Part shown: piece by piece, positions 35,430 to 43,627 of the stretch | How the letters are laid out: every line of letters begins with the position of its first letter | Position numbering within the stretch: the first letter of the stretch is position 1 | DNA from: an uncultured Bacteroidales bacterium | GTDB lineage: Bacteria > Bacteroidota > Bacteroidia > Bacteroidales > P3 | DNA length: 58,915 bases | Reading direction: 5' to 3' | Assembly: GCA_900317125.1 (NCBI GenBank) | Contig: ONFR01000014.1 | Coordinates: forward strand, 1 to 58,915 | The notes under the pieces: generated by a model | Database searches by the model: none | Told to the model about the DNA's origin: nothing | Seen by the model: the letters and a program-made list of their open reading frames with translations, nothing else | Made by a program: the position numbers and the translations under genes

Positions 35430-36407
35430 ATGAAAATCAAAAAAATCCTCGTTTCGCAGCCCGAACCTGCCGATTTGGAGAAATCGCCCTACAAGAATTT
35501 AGTCACAAAATACGGAGTAGACATCACTTTTTTCAAATTCTTCGAAGTCGTCGGACTGACCGTATCAGAATTCCGCAAATCACGCATTCACCTCACCGAA
35601 TACACAGCCGTCATCTTCAATAGCAAGAACTCTATCGACCACTTCTTCCGTCTTGCCAAAGAGCTGCGCGAAGTCATCCCCGACAGCATGAAGTACTTCT
35701 GCACCTCCGAGGCCATCGCCCACTACCTCCAGAACTACATCCAGTACCGCAAACGCAAGATTTTCTTCGGCAACCAGTACTTCTCCGAGCTCATTGAAAT
35801 CCTCTCCAAGCACCGCGAAGAGAAATTCCTCTTCCCCTGCTCCGACGAGAAGCAGACCGAATACACCAAGATGCTCGACAAGGCCAAGTTCAAATACACC
35901 AAGGCCACCATGTACACCTCCGTACCCCGCGACCTGACCCAATTCAACCTCAAGGACTTCGACGTTGTCTGCCTCTTCTCACCCATCGGCGTCCGCTCGC
36001 TGCTGCAGAGCTTCCCCAACGTCGCCGACGAGAACATCACCATCGCCGCCTTCGGCCCCTCCACCCATGCAGCCCTCAAAGCCGCCGGCATCAAACTCTC
36101 CATTGCCGCTCCCACCAAGGCCTCGCCCTCTATGGCCATGGCTATCGAGAACTACATCAACGGCAAGGGACAGGACGAAGCCGTAATCACCCGTCCCTCG
36201 GCTCTGAAAAAGGACAGCGCACACAAAGGCACCGTGGCCTCCTCTGGCGCGACCAAGAAACCCAAGTCGGTCTTCGCCAACAAAGCCAAATACAAACAAC
36301 TGCAGGAAGAACGCAAAGCACAGGCCGCTGCACGCCGAGCCGAACGCCTTGCCGCCAAAGAGGCACAAATCAGAGCAGAAGCCGGGGCTGCGGGCAAAGT
36401 AGAATAG
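35430..36407 (+). CDS. hemD: Uroporphyrinogen-III synthase family protein
   Basis: 325 aa. HemD closes hydroxymethylbilane to uroporphyrinogen III. The two-lobed fold can be followed from KKILVSQPEP, through YTAVIFNSKNSIDHFF and YFCTSEAIAHYL to FLFPCSDEKQTEY, DFDVVCLFSPIGVRSLLQSFP and TIAAFGPSTHAALKAAGIKL. The family is poorly conserved, and some Bacteroidales members sit in genomes lacking the rest of the pathway, so enzymatic activity is not certain. An unusual ~75-residue Lys/Ala/Arg-rich tail (AKYKQLQEERKAQAAARRAERLAAKEAQIRAEA is its core, split here only for reference) is probably helical and could bind nucleic acid or ribosomes. It stops 6 bp before rnpA. Confidence 0.8.
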   Translation: MKIKKILVSQPEPADLEKSPYKNLVTKYGVDITFFKFFEVVGLTVSEFRKSRIHLTEYTAVIFNSKNSIDHFFRLAKELREVIPDSMKYFCTSEAIAHYLQNYIQYRKRKIFFGNQYFSELIEILSKHREEKFLFPCSDEKQTEYTKMLDKAKFKYTKATMYTSVPRDLTQFNLKDFDVVCLFSPIGVRSLLQSFPNVADENITIAAFGPSTHAALKAAGIKLSIAAPTKASPSMAMAIENYINGKGQDEAVITRPSALKKDSAHKGTVASSGATKKPKSVFANKAKYKQLQEERKAQAAARRAERLAAKEAQIRAEAGAAGKVE

Positions 36408-36413
36408 TCCACC

Positions 36414-36833
36414 ATGTACACCTTCTGCAAACAGGAGCGCCTCTGCAGCAAGAAACTCATCGACACCCTGTTCCAATCCGGCCACAGGTTCATGGCCTAC
36501 CCTTACAGCGTTCACTGGATGCTTTGTCCCTCCGGCACACTGCCCGCCAACATCCCTGCGCAAGTACTTATCGCCACCTCCAAGAAGAAATTCCACCACG
36601 CCGTCGACCGCAACCGCGTCAAACGGCTCACCCGCGAATGCTACCGCACGCACAAACCCGTGCTCTACCAATTCCTTGACAGCCACGGCGCCACCCTTGT
36701 CCTCGCACTCAACTATATCCACAACGAGATATTCGACTTCCACACCCTCAACCACAAATACGAACGCCTCACGCTCACACTCATCGAACAGATTACCCAA
36801 CACCTTGACACCCCCACCCAGCCCCAGCCATGA
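36414..36833 (+). CDS. rnpA: Ribonuclease P protein component
   Basis: 139 aa. RnpA binds the RNase P RNA and helps trim tRNA 5' leaders. The N-terminal [20 protein letters not shown] and the RNR signature region [22 protein letters not shown] are characteristic. The start is at 36414, 6 bp after the hemD-like stop, and the TGA overlaps the yidD ATG (ATGA at 36830-36833). This order with yidD is conserved widely in bacteria. Confidence 0.95.
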   Translation: MYTFCKQERLCSKKLIDTLFQSGHRFMAYPYSVHWMLCPSGTLPANIPAQVLIATSKKKFHHAVDRNRVKRLTRECYRTHKPVLYQFLDSHGATLVLALNYIHNEIFDFHTLNHKYERLTLTLIEQITQHLDTPTQPQP

Positions 36834-37114
36834 ACGCCCTCGCCGCCATCTGGAACACCCTGTGCAAAGGGGTCTACGCCATATACCAGCTCCTGATGAC
36901 CCTTCTGTCGAAGGTAATGCTGGCCCTCATCTGGTTTTACCGCACCTGCATCTCGCCCCTCAAACCGCCCACCTGCCGCTACACTCCCACCTGCTCGCAA
37001 TACGCCGTCGAAGCCATCAAAAAGTACGGCCCCCTCAAAGGCGGATGGCTCGCCTTCAAGCGCATACTGCGCTGCAACCCCTTCGGCGGCTCGGGCTACG
37101 ACCCCGTGCCCTGA
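36830..37114 (+). CDS. yidD: Membrane protein insertion efficiency factor YidD
   Basis: 94 aa. The diagnostic core is [35 protein letters not shown] (quoted family pattern: Cys-rich, ISP...[11 protein letters not shown]) followed by [15 protein letters not shown] and GSGYDPVP. An N-terminal amphipathic/hydrophobic stretch associates with the inner membrane. It is coupled to rnpA by a 4-bp overlap. It aids insertion of membrane proteins with YidC. Confidence 0.95.
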   Translation: MNALAAIWNTLCKGVYAIYQLLMTLLSKVMLALIWFYRTCISPLKPPTCRYTPTCSQYAVEAIKKYGPLKGGWLAFKRILRCNPFGGSGYDPVP

Positions 37115-37314
37115 ACCCCTCCACAGCACACGGTCTGCCATTCCGCACTAACGTCGTTCAATCCTGCATCGAAACAGCATTGTTACAGCATCGTTATCCG
37201 TCAATATAACGGAAAACGATACTGTAAGTATACGGTAACGAGCCTTGATTGAAGGGCGCGACTGCTTCTGGACGCCTAACGTGAGAAGTACGGAAGCCGG
37301 GCAACCAGCTGTAA
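37115..37314. other. Convergent intergenic region between yidD and the exonuclease
   Basis: 200 bp, non-coding. Its middle (37153-37257) is an imperfect inverted repeat related to the core of the dispersed elements. No clear terminator with a U-tract was seen for either gene. Confidence 0.5.
37153..37257 (-). repeat. Solo core of the dispersed element
   Basis: It starts GTCGTTCAATCCTGCATCG and ends GATTGAAGGGC. The first ~48 bp align with the reverse complement of the right arm of the core in copies 1 and 2 (12950-12998; 46856-46905), including AGCATCGTTA. The terminal inverted repeats of the full element are missing. Confidence 0.55.
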
Positions 37315-37806
37315 TTACAACAACTGAATGGCAATGGCGGCGCAGGCTTCGGCGTCGGCCAAGGCGTGATGATGATTCTTGAGATTGTAGCCGCAGGCTT
37401 CGGCCACCGTGTGAAGTTGGTGGTTGGGCAGAAACTTCAGCTTGCGGCGTGCCGCCCGACAAGTGCAGTAGAACCTGTAATCGGGCCAGTCCATCTGGTA
37501 CACCCGCATCACCGCACGGAGGCAGCCCTCGTCGAAAGGCGAGTTGTGGGCCACCAAGGGCAGCCCCTCAATCAAGGGTGCCACGCGCGCCCATACCTTG
37601 GGGAACACCTCGGCGCTGTCGGTGTCGCTGGGTCCCAAGCCGTGAACACGCTGGCAGAACCACGTGTAGTAATTCGGCTCGGGCTGGATGAGGCTGTAGA
37701 AGCGGTCGCACACCTCGCCGCCACGCACCACAACCACCCCTACGCTGCATACACTGCTGCGTTCGCCGTTGGCCGTCTCGAAGTCTATGGCTGCAAAATC
37801 CTGCAT
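37315..37806 (-). CDS. DnaQ-like 3'-5' exonuclease
   Basis: 163 aa. All three exonuclease motifs of the DEDD family are present: Exo I in AAIDFETAN, Exo II in LVAHNSPFDEG, Exo III in NHHHALADAEACA, so it is the DEDDh type. Stand-alone proteins of this size act in DNA repair or RNA trimming rather than as the replicative epsilon subunit. A Cys pair in YCTCRAARRK is unusual but not diagnostic. It lies 34 bp downstream of the PLD-type gene on the same strand. Confidence 0.9.
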   Translation of the reverse strand: MQDFAAIDFETANGERSSVCSVGVVVVRGGEVCDRFYSLIQPEPNYYTWFCQRVHGLGPSDTDSAEVFPKVWARVAPLIEGLPLVAHNSPFDEGCLRAVMRVYQMDWPDYRFYCTCRAARRKLKFLPNHQLHTVAEACGYNLKNHHHALADAEACAAIAIQLL

Positions 37807-37840
37807 TTCTTCTGATTTATTGCTTTATCATCATTAGGTA

Positions 37841-38371
37841 TCATTTTATCACCGACTCGGGGTCCGGGCGGTCGCCGCAGATATGCTTGTGGCGGCAGGT
37901 GCCGCAGTTGCGGCCGAGCCACACCCGTTCCAGATGGTCGGCGGCGGCATCCACCAGCGACGGCTCGTCGGTGAGGATGCCCGCCTCGAAATTGCGTCCG
38001 TCGGCGCTCTTCATGCCCATGCCCGCACCCGTCAGGTTGGCAGAGCCAATATAGGCCGTCGTGCAGTCGAAAATCATTATCTTGAAGTGTACCCGCAGGC
38101 AGAGCCGCCTCTCCAGCCGCGACCACAGCCCAGGGAAACGGTCGAAATCCTGCCTGAAATTTGCACCGGGTTCCTTGGCATGCAGCAGGCGGACCTCCAC
38201 GCCACGGTGCAGCAGACGGTCCAACACGGCAAGGAAAGGCTCGGCGTCGCGCCCTTTGGCCACATAGAGATCCTTCAGGTCCGCCGTTGCAATCCAGAGG
38301 TCGTGCTTCACGCCCTCGCACCGCGACAGCACCTCCGTGTAATGTTCCTTATCTGCAATGTATTTCAGCAT
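37841..38371 (-). CDS. Phospholipase D-type nuclease with a single HKD motif
   Basis: 176 aa. One HxKxxxxD motif is seen in HFKIMIFDCTTAYIGSANLTGAGMG, the signature of the PLD superfamily. Single-motif members act as dimers and are often nucleases. The C terminus has a compact Cys/His cluster, CGTCRHKHICGD, that could bind a metal. No signal peptide, so likely cytoplasmic. A -7 element (TACTTTTG) lies 23 bp upstream of the start. Substrate unknown. Confidence 0.82.
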   Translation of the reverse strand: MLKYIADKEHYTEVLSRCEGVKHDLWIATADLKDLYVAKGRDAEPFLAVLDRLLHRGVEVRLLHAKEPGANFRQDFDRFPGLWSRLERRLCLRVHFKIMIFDCTTAYIGSANLTGAGMGMKSADGRNFEAGILTDEPSLVDAAADHLERVWLGRNCGTCRHKHICGDRPDPESVIK

Positions 38372-38393
38372 AACCGCATGAATTTACTGCCTG

Positions 38394-38401
38394 CAAAAGT
38401 A
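38394..38401 (-). promoter_or_regulatory. -7 element for the PLD-type gene
   Basis: The minus strand reads TACTTTTG (TAnnTTTG), 23 bp before the start codon at 38371. Confidence 0.6.
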
Positions 38402-38555
38402 CACATTTTTTACCAATTAGCAGCTTTTTTTCTGCCACCAAATGCTAAAAGCGCACTCCCCTCAAGTTCCTCCCAAACCCCTCACTGGTACACTCTTCCC
38501 AGCACCGCCACTACACAACATGAAACAAAAAGTCATCAAACTAAAAGAAAATTAT

Positions 38556-38563
38556 TATATTTG
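38556..38563 (+). promoter_or_regulatory. -7 element for the AAA ATPase gene
   Basis: TATATTTG in an AT-rich spacer, 48 bp before the ATG at 38611. Confidence 0.6.
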
Positions 38564-38610
38564 CAATTATTTAAAAAGTAATAATTGAATATTAAATAAC
38601 GTATATTATA

Positions 38611-39750
38611 ATGAAATACAATAATATAACAAATCCTTTCATTATTTCAAAGGACATCCCGGAAGCGTTTTTTTGTGACCGAGAGGAAGAAACAAACTAT
38701 CTCATCAAGCAAATCGACAATGGACGAAATACGGTGATTGTTTCACCCCGCAGAATGGGCAAAACTGGCTTAATCCACCACCTGTTTCGCCAAGAAACAA
38801 TTCAGGAACGGTACACAACCTTCTTTGTAGACATCTACCCAGCATCCTCTTTACAGGAGATGTGCTACATATTGGGGCGGAGTGTCTTCGAAAGACTAAA
38901 GGCAAAGAAGACCCAGCACTGGGAAACCTTTTTCCAATACATGAAATCCCTGCGGGCAGGTGTCCGCTTTGACTCTGTCACCGGCGAACCCAAACTGGAG
39001 GTAGGAATTGGTGCCATAGAACAACCTGCAACAACGCTTGAAGAGATTTTCGAATATTTAGAGTCTTCACCAATACCGTGCATTGTAGCACTAGACGAGT
39101 TTCAACAAATTGCTGAATTCCCAGAACATCGCATTGAGGCACTGCTGCGCAGCATGATACAAAATTGTCGTCAGACCACATTTCTGTTCAGTGGCAGCAA
39201 ACAGCACACCATCAACCAAATCTTCCTATCGAAATCACGCCCATTCTATCAGAATGCACAACTGATGGACTTGAAGCCTCTCAAACCGGATGTGTACACA
39301 GCGTTTGCCACCAGACTCTTTGCCCAGTATGATAAACAGATTGAGTCATCTGTTATTGCACAAGTCTATACGGACTACAAGGCCACAACATGGTACATGC
39401 AAATGCTCATGAACGAGTTGTTTGCCCTCACTGGACAAGGCGGTACCTGCACACTGGAACACCTTAACCAGGCACAGAAGAACATCATACAGGTGCAAGA
39501 AGGGTCATACATGATGCAGCTCAACATCCTGTCGTCCAAGCAAAAGAGACTGCTACAAGCCATTGCCAAAGAGGGTAGCGTGAAAGCTGTCACCTCGCAA
39601 GCATTTGTCAAAAAGCATGCATTAGATTCAGTCAGCACCGTCCAATCGGCATTGCGGGTGCTACTTGAAAAAGACATCGTGACAGCAGACAACGGACAGT
39701 ATCGCGTCAGCGACTTCTTTTTCGGCCACTGGCTACAGGAGAATTATTAA
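38611..39750 (+). CDS. AAA ATPase of the archaeal-type/STAND-like family
   Basis: 379 aa. It begins NPFIISKDIPEAFFCDREEE, typical of this family. Walker A is in VIVSPRRMGKTGLI, Walker B in CIVALDEFQQI, and sensor/arginine-type residues in FLFSGSKQHTINQIF. The C-terminal ~90 residues (LSSKQKRLLQAIAKEGSVKAVTSQAFVKKHALDSVSTVQSALRVLLEKDIV) fit a winged helix. These proteins occur in many copies in Bacteroidetes and archaea, and their role is unknown; some are thought to be regulatory or defence-related. Single-gene unit, AT-richer than its neighbours, consistent with an acquired gene. Confidence 0.88.
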   Translation: MKYNNITNPFIISKDIPEAFFCDREEETNYLIKQIDNGRNTVIVSPRRMGKTGLIHHLFRQETIQERYTTFFVDIYPASSLQEMCYILGRSVFERLKAKKTQHWETFFQYMKSLRAGVRFDSVTGEPKLEVGIGAIEQPATTLEEIFEYLESSPIPCIVALDEFQQIAEFPEHRIEALLRSMIQNCRQTTFLFSGSKQHTINQIFLSKSRPFYQNAQLMDLKPLKPDVYTAFATRLFAQYDKQIESSVIAQVYTDYKATTWYMQMLMNELFALTGQGGTCTLEHLNQAQKNIIQVQEGSYMMQLNILSSKQKRLLQAIAKEGSVKAVTSQAFVKKHALDSVSTVQSALRVLLEKDIVTADNGQYRVSDFFFGHWLQENY

Positions 39751-39775
39751 CAAAGATCACAACTTTTTCTTTAGT

Positions 39776-39813
39776 ACAAAAAAAGCAGAGGCGACAAAAT
39801 GCGTCGCCTCTGC
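39776..39813 (-). terminator. Terminator of the S9 peptidase gene
   Basis: Stem GCAGAGGCGAC (39785-39795) / GTCGCCTCTGC (39803-39813), loop AAAATGC, with an A-run before it on the + strand. It lies 20 bp after the peptidase stop and may also stop the convergent ATPase transcript. Confidence 0.9.
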
Positions 39814-39833
39814 ACTGTCATGTAAACAAAAAC

Positions 39834-41984
39834 CTATTTCAGGAATGTCTCGTAGTAGTCGAACATCTTCTCGTAGAGATGGATGCGGTCGTAGCCGCGG
39901 ACGTTGTGCTCGTGGTGGGGGTAGATGAAGTAGTCGACCTGTTTGCCGGCTTTGATGCAGGCATCGATGAACTCGATACTATGCTGCCACACGACGGTGT
40001 TGTCCTCGGCTCCGTGGATGACCAGCAGTCGGCCTTGGAGGTCTTTGGCTTTGGCAAGGAGGGAGTTGTTGGCATAGCCCTCGGGGTTCTCCTGGGGCAT
40101 ATCCATATAACGCTCGCCGTACATGATTTCGTACCACTTCCAGTCGATGACGGGGCCACCGGCACAACCCACCTTGAACACTTCGGGGTGAGCCAGTTTC
40201 ATGGTGATGGTCATGAAGCCGCCAAAGCTCCATCCTTCCACGCCCATACGGTTCTTGTCGACATAGGGCAGGGACTGCAGGAACTTGACACCTTCCATCT
40301 GGTCGGCCATCTCGATGGTGCCGAGCTGACGGTGGGTGCAGCTCTCGAACTCGAAGCCGCGGTTGTCGGTACCACGGTTGTCGACGGTGAAGACCACATA
40401 GCCCTGCTGGGCAAGGAAGAGGAAGTATAGGTTGCCGCCACCCAGCCATGTGTCGGTCACCAGCTGGCTGTGAGGGCCACCGTAGACATACACCAGCGTG
40501 GGGTATTTCTCGCCGGGTTTCATATTGGGAGGCGTGATAAGACGATAGTAGAGGTCGGTGACGCCGTCGGCAGCCTTGATGGTGCCCATCTCAATGCCGG
40601 GCATGGCATAATCGGCCAGGGGGTTGTCAAGCTGATAGAGTGTGGCGACGGTCTTGCCTTTCTTGATATCGATGACTTGGGCGCAGCCGGGATTCTCCAC
40701 ACTGTTGTAGGCGTCGATAAGCATGGTGCCCTTGCTGTTGACGATGACCGAATGGGTACCCTTGGCAGGAGTGAGGAGGGTCATATTGCCAGTGGCGAGG
40801 TTGACGCGGTAGGCAGCAAGGCCAATGGCACTCTCTTTGTTGGCGTATACGAAGACATTCTCGCCCTTGGCATCAAAGCCGATAATGCCTTGCACCTCGT
40901 AGTTGCCCTTGGTCACCTGGCGAAGCATCTGGCCGTCGGTGTTGTAGAGGTAGAGGTGTTTGTAGCCGTCGCGGAGGCTGAACCAGAGGAACTGGTCGGG
41001 ATGGCCGGGGACGAAAGTCATGGGGTCGCAGGGCTCGACATAGCGGTTGTCGGATTCGACGAAGAGAACGGTGTCGAACTCGCCGTCAGCCACATAATAG
41101 CGCTCAAGCCACATGCGGTTCTGCTCGCGGTTGACTTTGGCGATATAGAGATAGACCTCGTTGGGATCCCAGCTGATGTTGGTGAGGTAGTTCTCGCGTT
41201 CGGAGACGGAGGACTCGTCGCGACGGGTGTCGAGATAGAGGACCGAGCGCTGCGACGCGTCATAAATACCTACGGTGACCTCGTGGCTCTTCATGCCGGC
41301 CATGGGGTATTTGAAGGGTTGCTCGCGGGCGATGCGGGCGGTGGTATTCACCATGGGATAGTCGGTCACCATGGACTGGTCCATGCGGTAGAAGGCCAGA
41401 TAGTTGCCTCTGGGAGACCAGAAGGTGCCCTTTTCAATGCCGAACTCGTTGCGATGGACGGACTGGCCGTAGACGATGTCCTGGTCGGGCGACTCGATGG
41501 GGTAGACAACACCACCGTCTTTGACATACAGATTGTTGCCAAAGGTATAGGCCGTACGGTAATAGTTCTCCTCCATGTCGAGATGCTGAGCATCCTGAGT
41601 GGGGTATTTGGCTATTACCGACAGGGTTTTCTTGGCCATGTTGTAGAGCAACACCTTGCCGGCGGCATTGAAGCGGAGTTCTTTGTCGTTGAGTATTTTG
41701 CAGTAGGGGAAATAGGACAACGACTCCTCGCCCGAGGCGACAAGTACCTTGTTCAATGCCCCAAGGGTGAGACGGGCTTTGGTCTTGCCGGGATTGCCCA
41801 TGTAGAGCACCGTGTCCTGCACATAGGCAATCTGGTCGGTGTTGCCGACAAACTGGAACCCCCTCATGGTGGCCTGGGGGTAGAGGCCTCTAGTCATCAG
41901 CTGCTTGGAGCTGAGCATCTTGTTCTGAGCGGTCACGCTGAGGGTGAGCATCAACGCTGCAGCAAAAAAGATAATTCTTCTCAT
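39834..41984 (-). CDS. Dipeptidyl-peptidase IV-like S9 serine peptidase
   Basis: 716 aa from the ATG at 41984, which gives a clean signal peptide (MRRIIFFAAALMLTLSVTAQ). An upstream in-frame Met would add five residues. An N-terminal beta-propeller (about 40-450; for example FWSPRGNYLAFYRMDQSMVTDYPMV is the DPP IV-type double-Glu-region analogue) precedes an alpha/beta-hydrolase domain with catalytic Ser586 in GWSFGGF, Asp661 in GAEDNTV and His693 in HHEHNVRG. It likely removes dipeptides from peptides in the periplasm. It lies 69 bp after the mannosyltransferase gene on the same strand and ends at a strong terminator. Confidence 0.93.
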   Translation of the reverse strand: MRRIIFFAAALMLTLSVTAQNKMLSSKQLMTRGLYPQATMRGFQFVGNTDQIAYVQDTVLYMGNPGKTKARLTLGALNKVLVASGEESLSYFPYCKILNDKELRFNAAGKVLLYNMAKKTLSVIAKYPTQDAQHLDMEENYYRTAYTFGNNLYVKDGGVVYPIESPDQDIVYGQSVHRNEFGIEKGTFWSPRGNYLAFYRMDQSMVTDYPMVNTTARIAREQPFKYPMAGMKSHEVTVGIYDASQRSVLYLDTRRDESSVSERENYLTNISWDPNEVYLYIAKVNREQNRMWLERYYVADGEFDTVLFVESDNRYVEPCDPMTFVPGHPDQFLWFSLRDGYKHLYLYNTDGQMLRQVTKGNYEVQGIIGFDAKGENVFVYANKESAIGLAAYRVNLATGNMTLLTPAKGTHSVIVNSKGTMLIDAYNSVENPGCAQVIDIKKGKTVATLYQLDNPLADYAMPGIEMGTIKAADGVTDLYYRLITPPNMKPGEKYPTLVYVYGGPHSQLVTDTWLGGGNLYFLFLAQQGYVVFTVDNRGTDNRGFEFESCTHRQLGTIEMADQMEGVKFLQSLPYVDKNRMGVEGWSFGGFMTITMKLAHPEVFKVGCAGGPVIDWKWYEIMYGERYMDMPQENPEGYANNSLLAKAKDLQGRLLVIHGAEDNTVVWQHSIEFIDACIKAGKQVDYFIYPHHEHNVRGYDRIHLYEKMFDYYETFLK

Positions 41985-42053
41985 ATTACGGCGATACAAT
42001 TTGAATGTGCTAAGATGTTAATAAAGGATTGCGTTATAGGCACTACAAAGCGA

Positions 42054-42779
42054 TCAATAATTCTTCCAGTTGCGAAAACGGAGGTTGAACACTCCGAAGA
42101 AGGCCTCTTTGAAAATCTTCATGCTCATTTTCGAAGTGCCGAGGACACGGTCGGTAAAGACAATGGGGACCTCGTAGAGGCGGAAGCCCAGCCGTGTGGC
42201 GGTGTATTTCATCTCTATCTGGAAAGCGTAGCCGACAAATTTCACCTTGTCGAACTTCATCTTCTCCAACACCTTGCGGCTATAGCATACAAAGCCTGCC
42301 GTGGCGTCCATCACCTTCATGCCGGTGATGGTGCGGACGTATACAGAAGCATAATAGGACATCATCAGTCGTCCCATGGGCCAGTTCACAACGCTGATTT
42401 TGCCATCCACGTAGCGTGAACCCACCACCACATCGCCTTTACCGGTAGAGCAAGCCTCGTAGAGCCTTGGCAGGTCGTCGGGATTGTGGGAGAAGTCGGC
42501 ATCCATCTCAATCATGTATTCATAGCCGTGCTCAAGACCCCAGCGGAAACCGTCGAGATAGGCGGTTCCGAGTCCCAACTTGCCTTTACGTTCCTTGATA
42601 AAGAGCCGTTCGGGAAACTCCTGCATCAACCGTTTGACAATATCGGCGGTGCCGTCGGGCGAGTTGTCCTCGACAATCAGCATATCGAACTCTTTCTCGA
42701 GAGAGAATACCTTGCGAATGATATTCTCTATATTTTCCTTCTCATTGTATGTCGGAGTGATTACAAGTGTGTCTGACAT
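42054..42779 (-). CDS. Polyprenol-phosphate mannosyltransferase (GT2, DPM1-like)
   Basis: 241 aa. GT2 fold: LVITPTYNEKENIENII, the nucleotide-binding VEDNSPDGTADIV, the DxD-type MDADFSHNPDDLP and the acceptor-loop region AGFVCYSRKVLE. The close match to dolichol-/polyprenol-phosphate mannose synthases suggests transfer of mannose or glucose from a nucleotide sugar to a lipid carrier at the inner membrane. No C-terminal membrane domain. It is the last gene of the run that starts with the PqqD-like gene (22 bp gap to the preceding gene). In several Bacteroidetes, protein O-glycosylation uses such lipid-linked mannose. Confidence 0.88.
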   Translation of the reverse strand: MSDTLVITPTYNEKENIENIIRKVFSLEKEFDMLIVEDNSPDGTADIVKRLMQEFPERLFIKERKGKLGLGTAYLDGFRWGLEHGYEYMIEMDADFSHNPDDLPRLYEACSTGKGDVVVGSRYVDGKISVVNWPMGRLMMSYYASVYVRTITGMKVMDATAGFVCYSRKVLEKMKFDKVKFVGYAFQIEMKYTATRLGFRLYEVPIVFTDRVLGTSKMSMKIFKEAFFGVFNLRFRNWKNY

Positions 42780-42801
42780 ATTAAACGTTGCTAATAGTTA
42801 G

Positions 42802-43611
42802 TTAATATTTCGGGTGACGCAACAGGAAAGGCAGTATAGCGATCCACCCCAAAAGGATTCCTAGACTATTGCCTATGAGGTCGTTCACATCGAATCCTCT
42901 ATAGGGCAACAGATACTGTATAAATTCGGTGAAAAGCCCTATCGCCAAAGCCATAAAAAGTATCAAGACTTTGCGCCGCTTGAGGAAATCCATCAAGAAG
43001 AAAGGGCAGGGAATGAACACAAGGCCGTGCAGCAGATGGTCGAGACGCAACCCAAATACGAAGTTGTCCAGGGGCAGCCCCAAACCGTTGAGCGGAGCCC
43101 ACATCAAGACTGCCAACAGGATGAAGTACAACACTGCCCAGCGCTTGCGAGCCTTCCGGCTGGCGACCTTGGCCACGGTGTTCTTCACGGTGCGGCGGAG
43201 CACCACCTTGCGCGACCGTTTTGTCCACCATTCGCCCTCGCAGTCCACTTCCTCGCCGCTGGGACGTATCACGGTCATCAACTGTGCAAGCACATCCTGA
43301 CGACGGACATGCTCGTGCTTGTAGCAGTTGTCGCCCCGGAAATCATACACACCGTTGCTTATCCTCATCAGTCGGTGGATGATATAGTGGTTCCCATCGA
43401 AGAAAAGATACACTTTCCCCGGGATGCACTTCTCGTCGGCATCAAGCGGGCGGAGCCTGATTTTGTCGCCATTGCCGTTAATCATAGGCAGCATGCTGTC
43501 GCCGCCAAACAGCATGGTCACCGTTTGGCCGGCCTTGAGCCGCTCGCACATCTCCACCAACAGGAAATTGTCGGGGCTGTTGGGTAATGATATATGGATT
43601 GTTCTCACCAC
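42802..43611 (-). CDS. Signal peptidase-like (S24/S26) domain fused to VanZ-like membrane domain
   Basis: 269 aa. Residues 1-115 resemble an S26/S24 peptidase: Ser39 in FGGDSMLPMI, then HYIIHRLMRI with His79 and DFRGDN with Asp94, an arrangement closer to the ER/archaeal Ser-His-Asp type than to the bacterial Ser-Lys type. Residues 155-265 are four hydrophobic segments with the VanZ-like signature (LDHLLHGLVFIPCPFFLMD, FTEFIQYLLPYRGFDVNDLIGNSLGILLGW). There is no N-terminal anchor, so the soluble half faces the side set by the membrane domain. The fusion is unusual. Position between an HprK-like kinase and a glycosyltransferase suggests processing of a substrate shared with those genes (inference). 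Confidence 0.75.
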   Translation of the reverse strand: MVRTIHISLPNSPDNFLLVEMCERLKAGQTVTMLFGGDSMLPMINGNGDKIRLRPLDADEKCIPGKVYLFFDGNHYIIHRLMRISNGVYDFRGDNCYKHEHVRRQDVLAQLMTVIRPSGEEVDCEGEWWTKRSRKVVLRRTVKNTVAKVASRKARKRWAVLYFILLAVLMWAPLNGLGLPLDNFVFGLRLDHLLHGLVFIPCPFFLMDFLKRRKVLILFMALAIGLFTEFIQYLLPYRGFDVNDLIGNSLGILLGWIAILPFLLRHPKY

Positions 43612-43627
43612 AGTAAAAGATTGTCAA

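Noticed and set aside
40470..42419. 649-codon open frame on the plus strand
   Set aside because: Antisense to the S9 peptidase and mannosyltransferase genes. No domain, no signal peptide.
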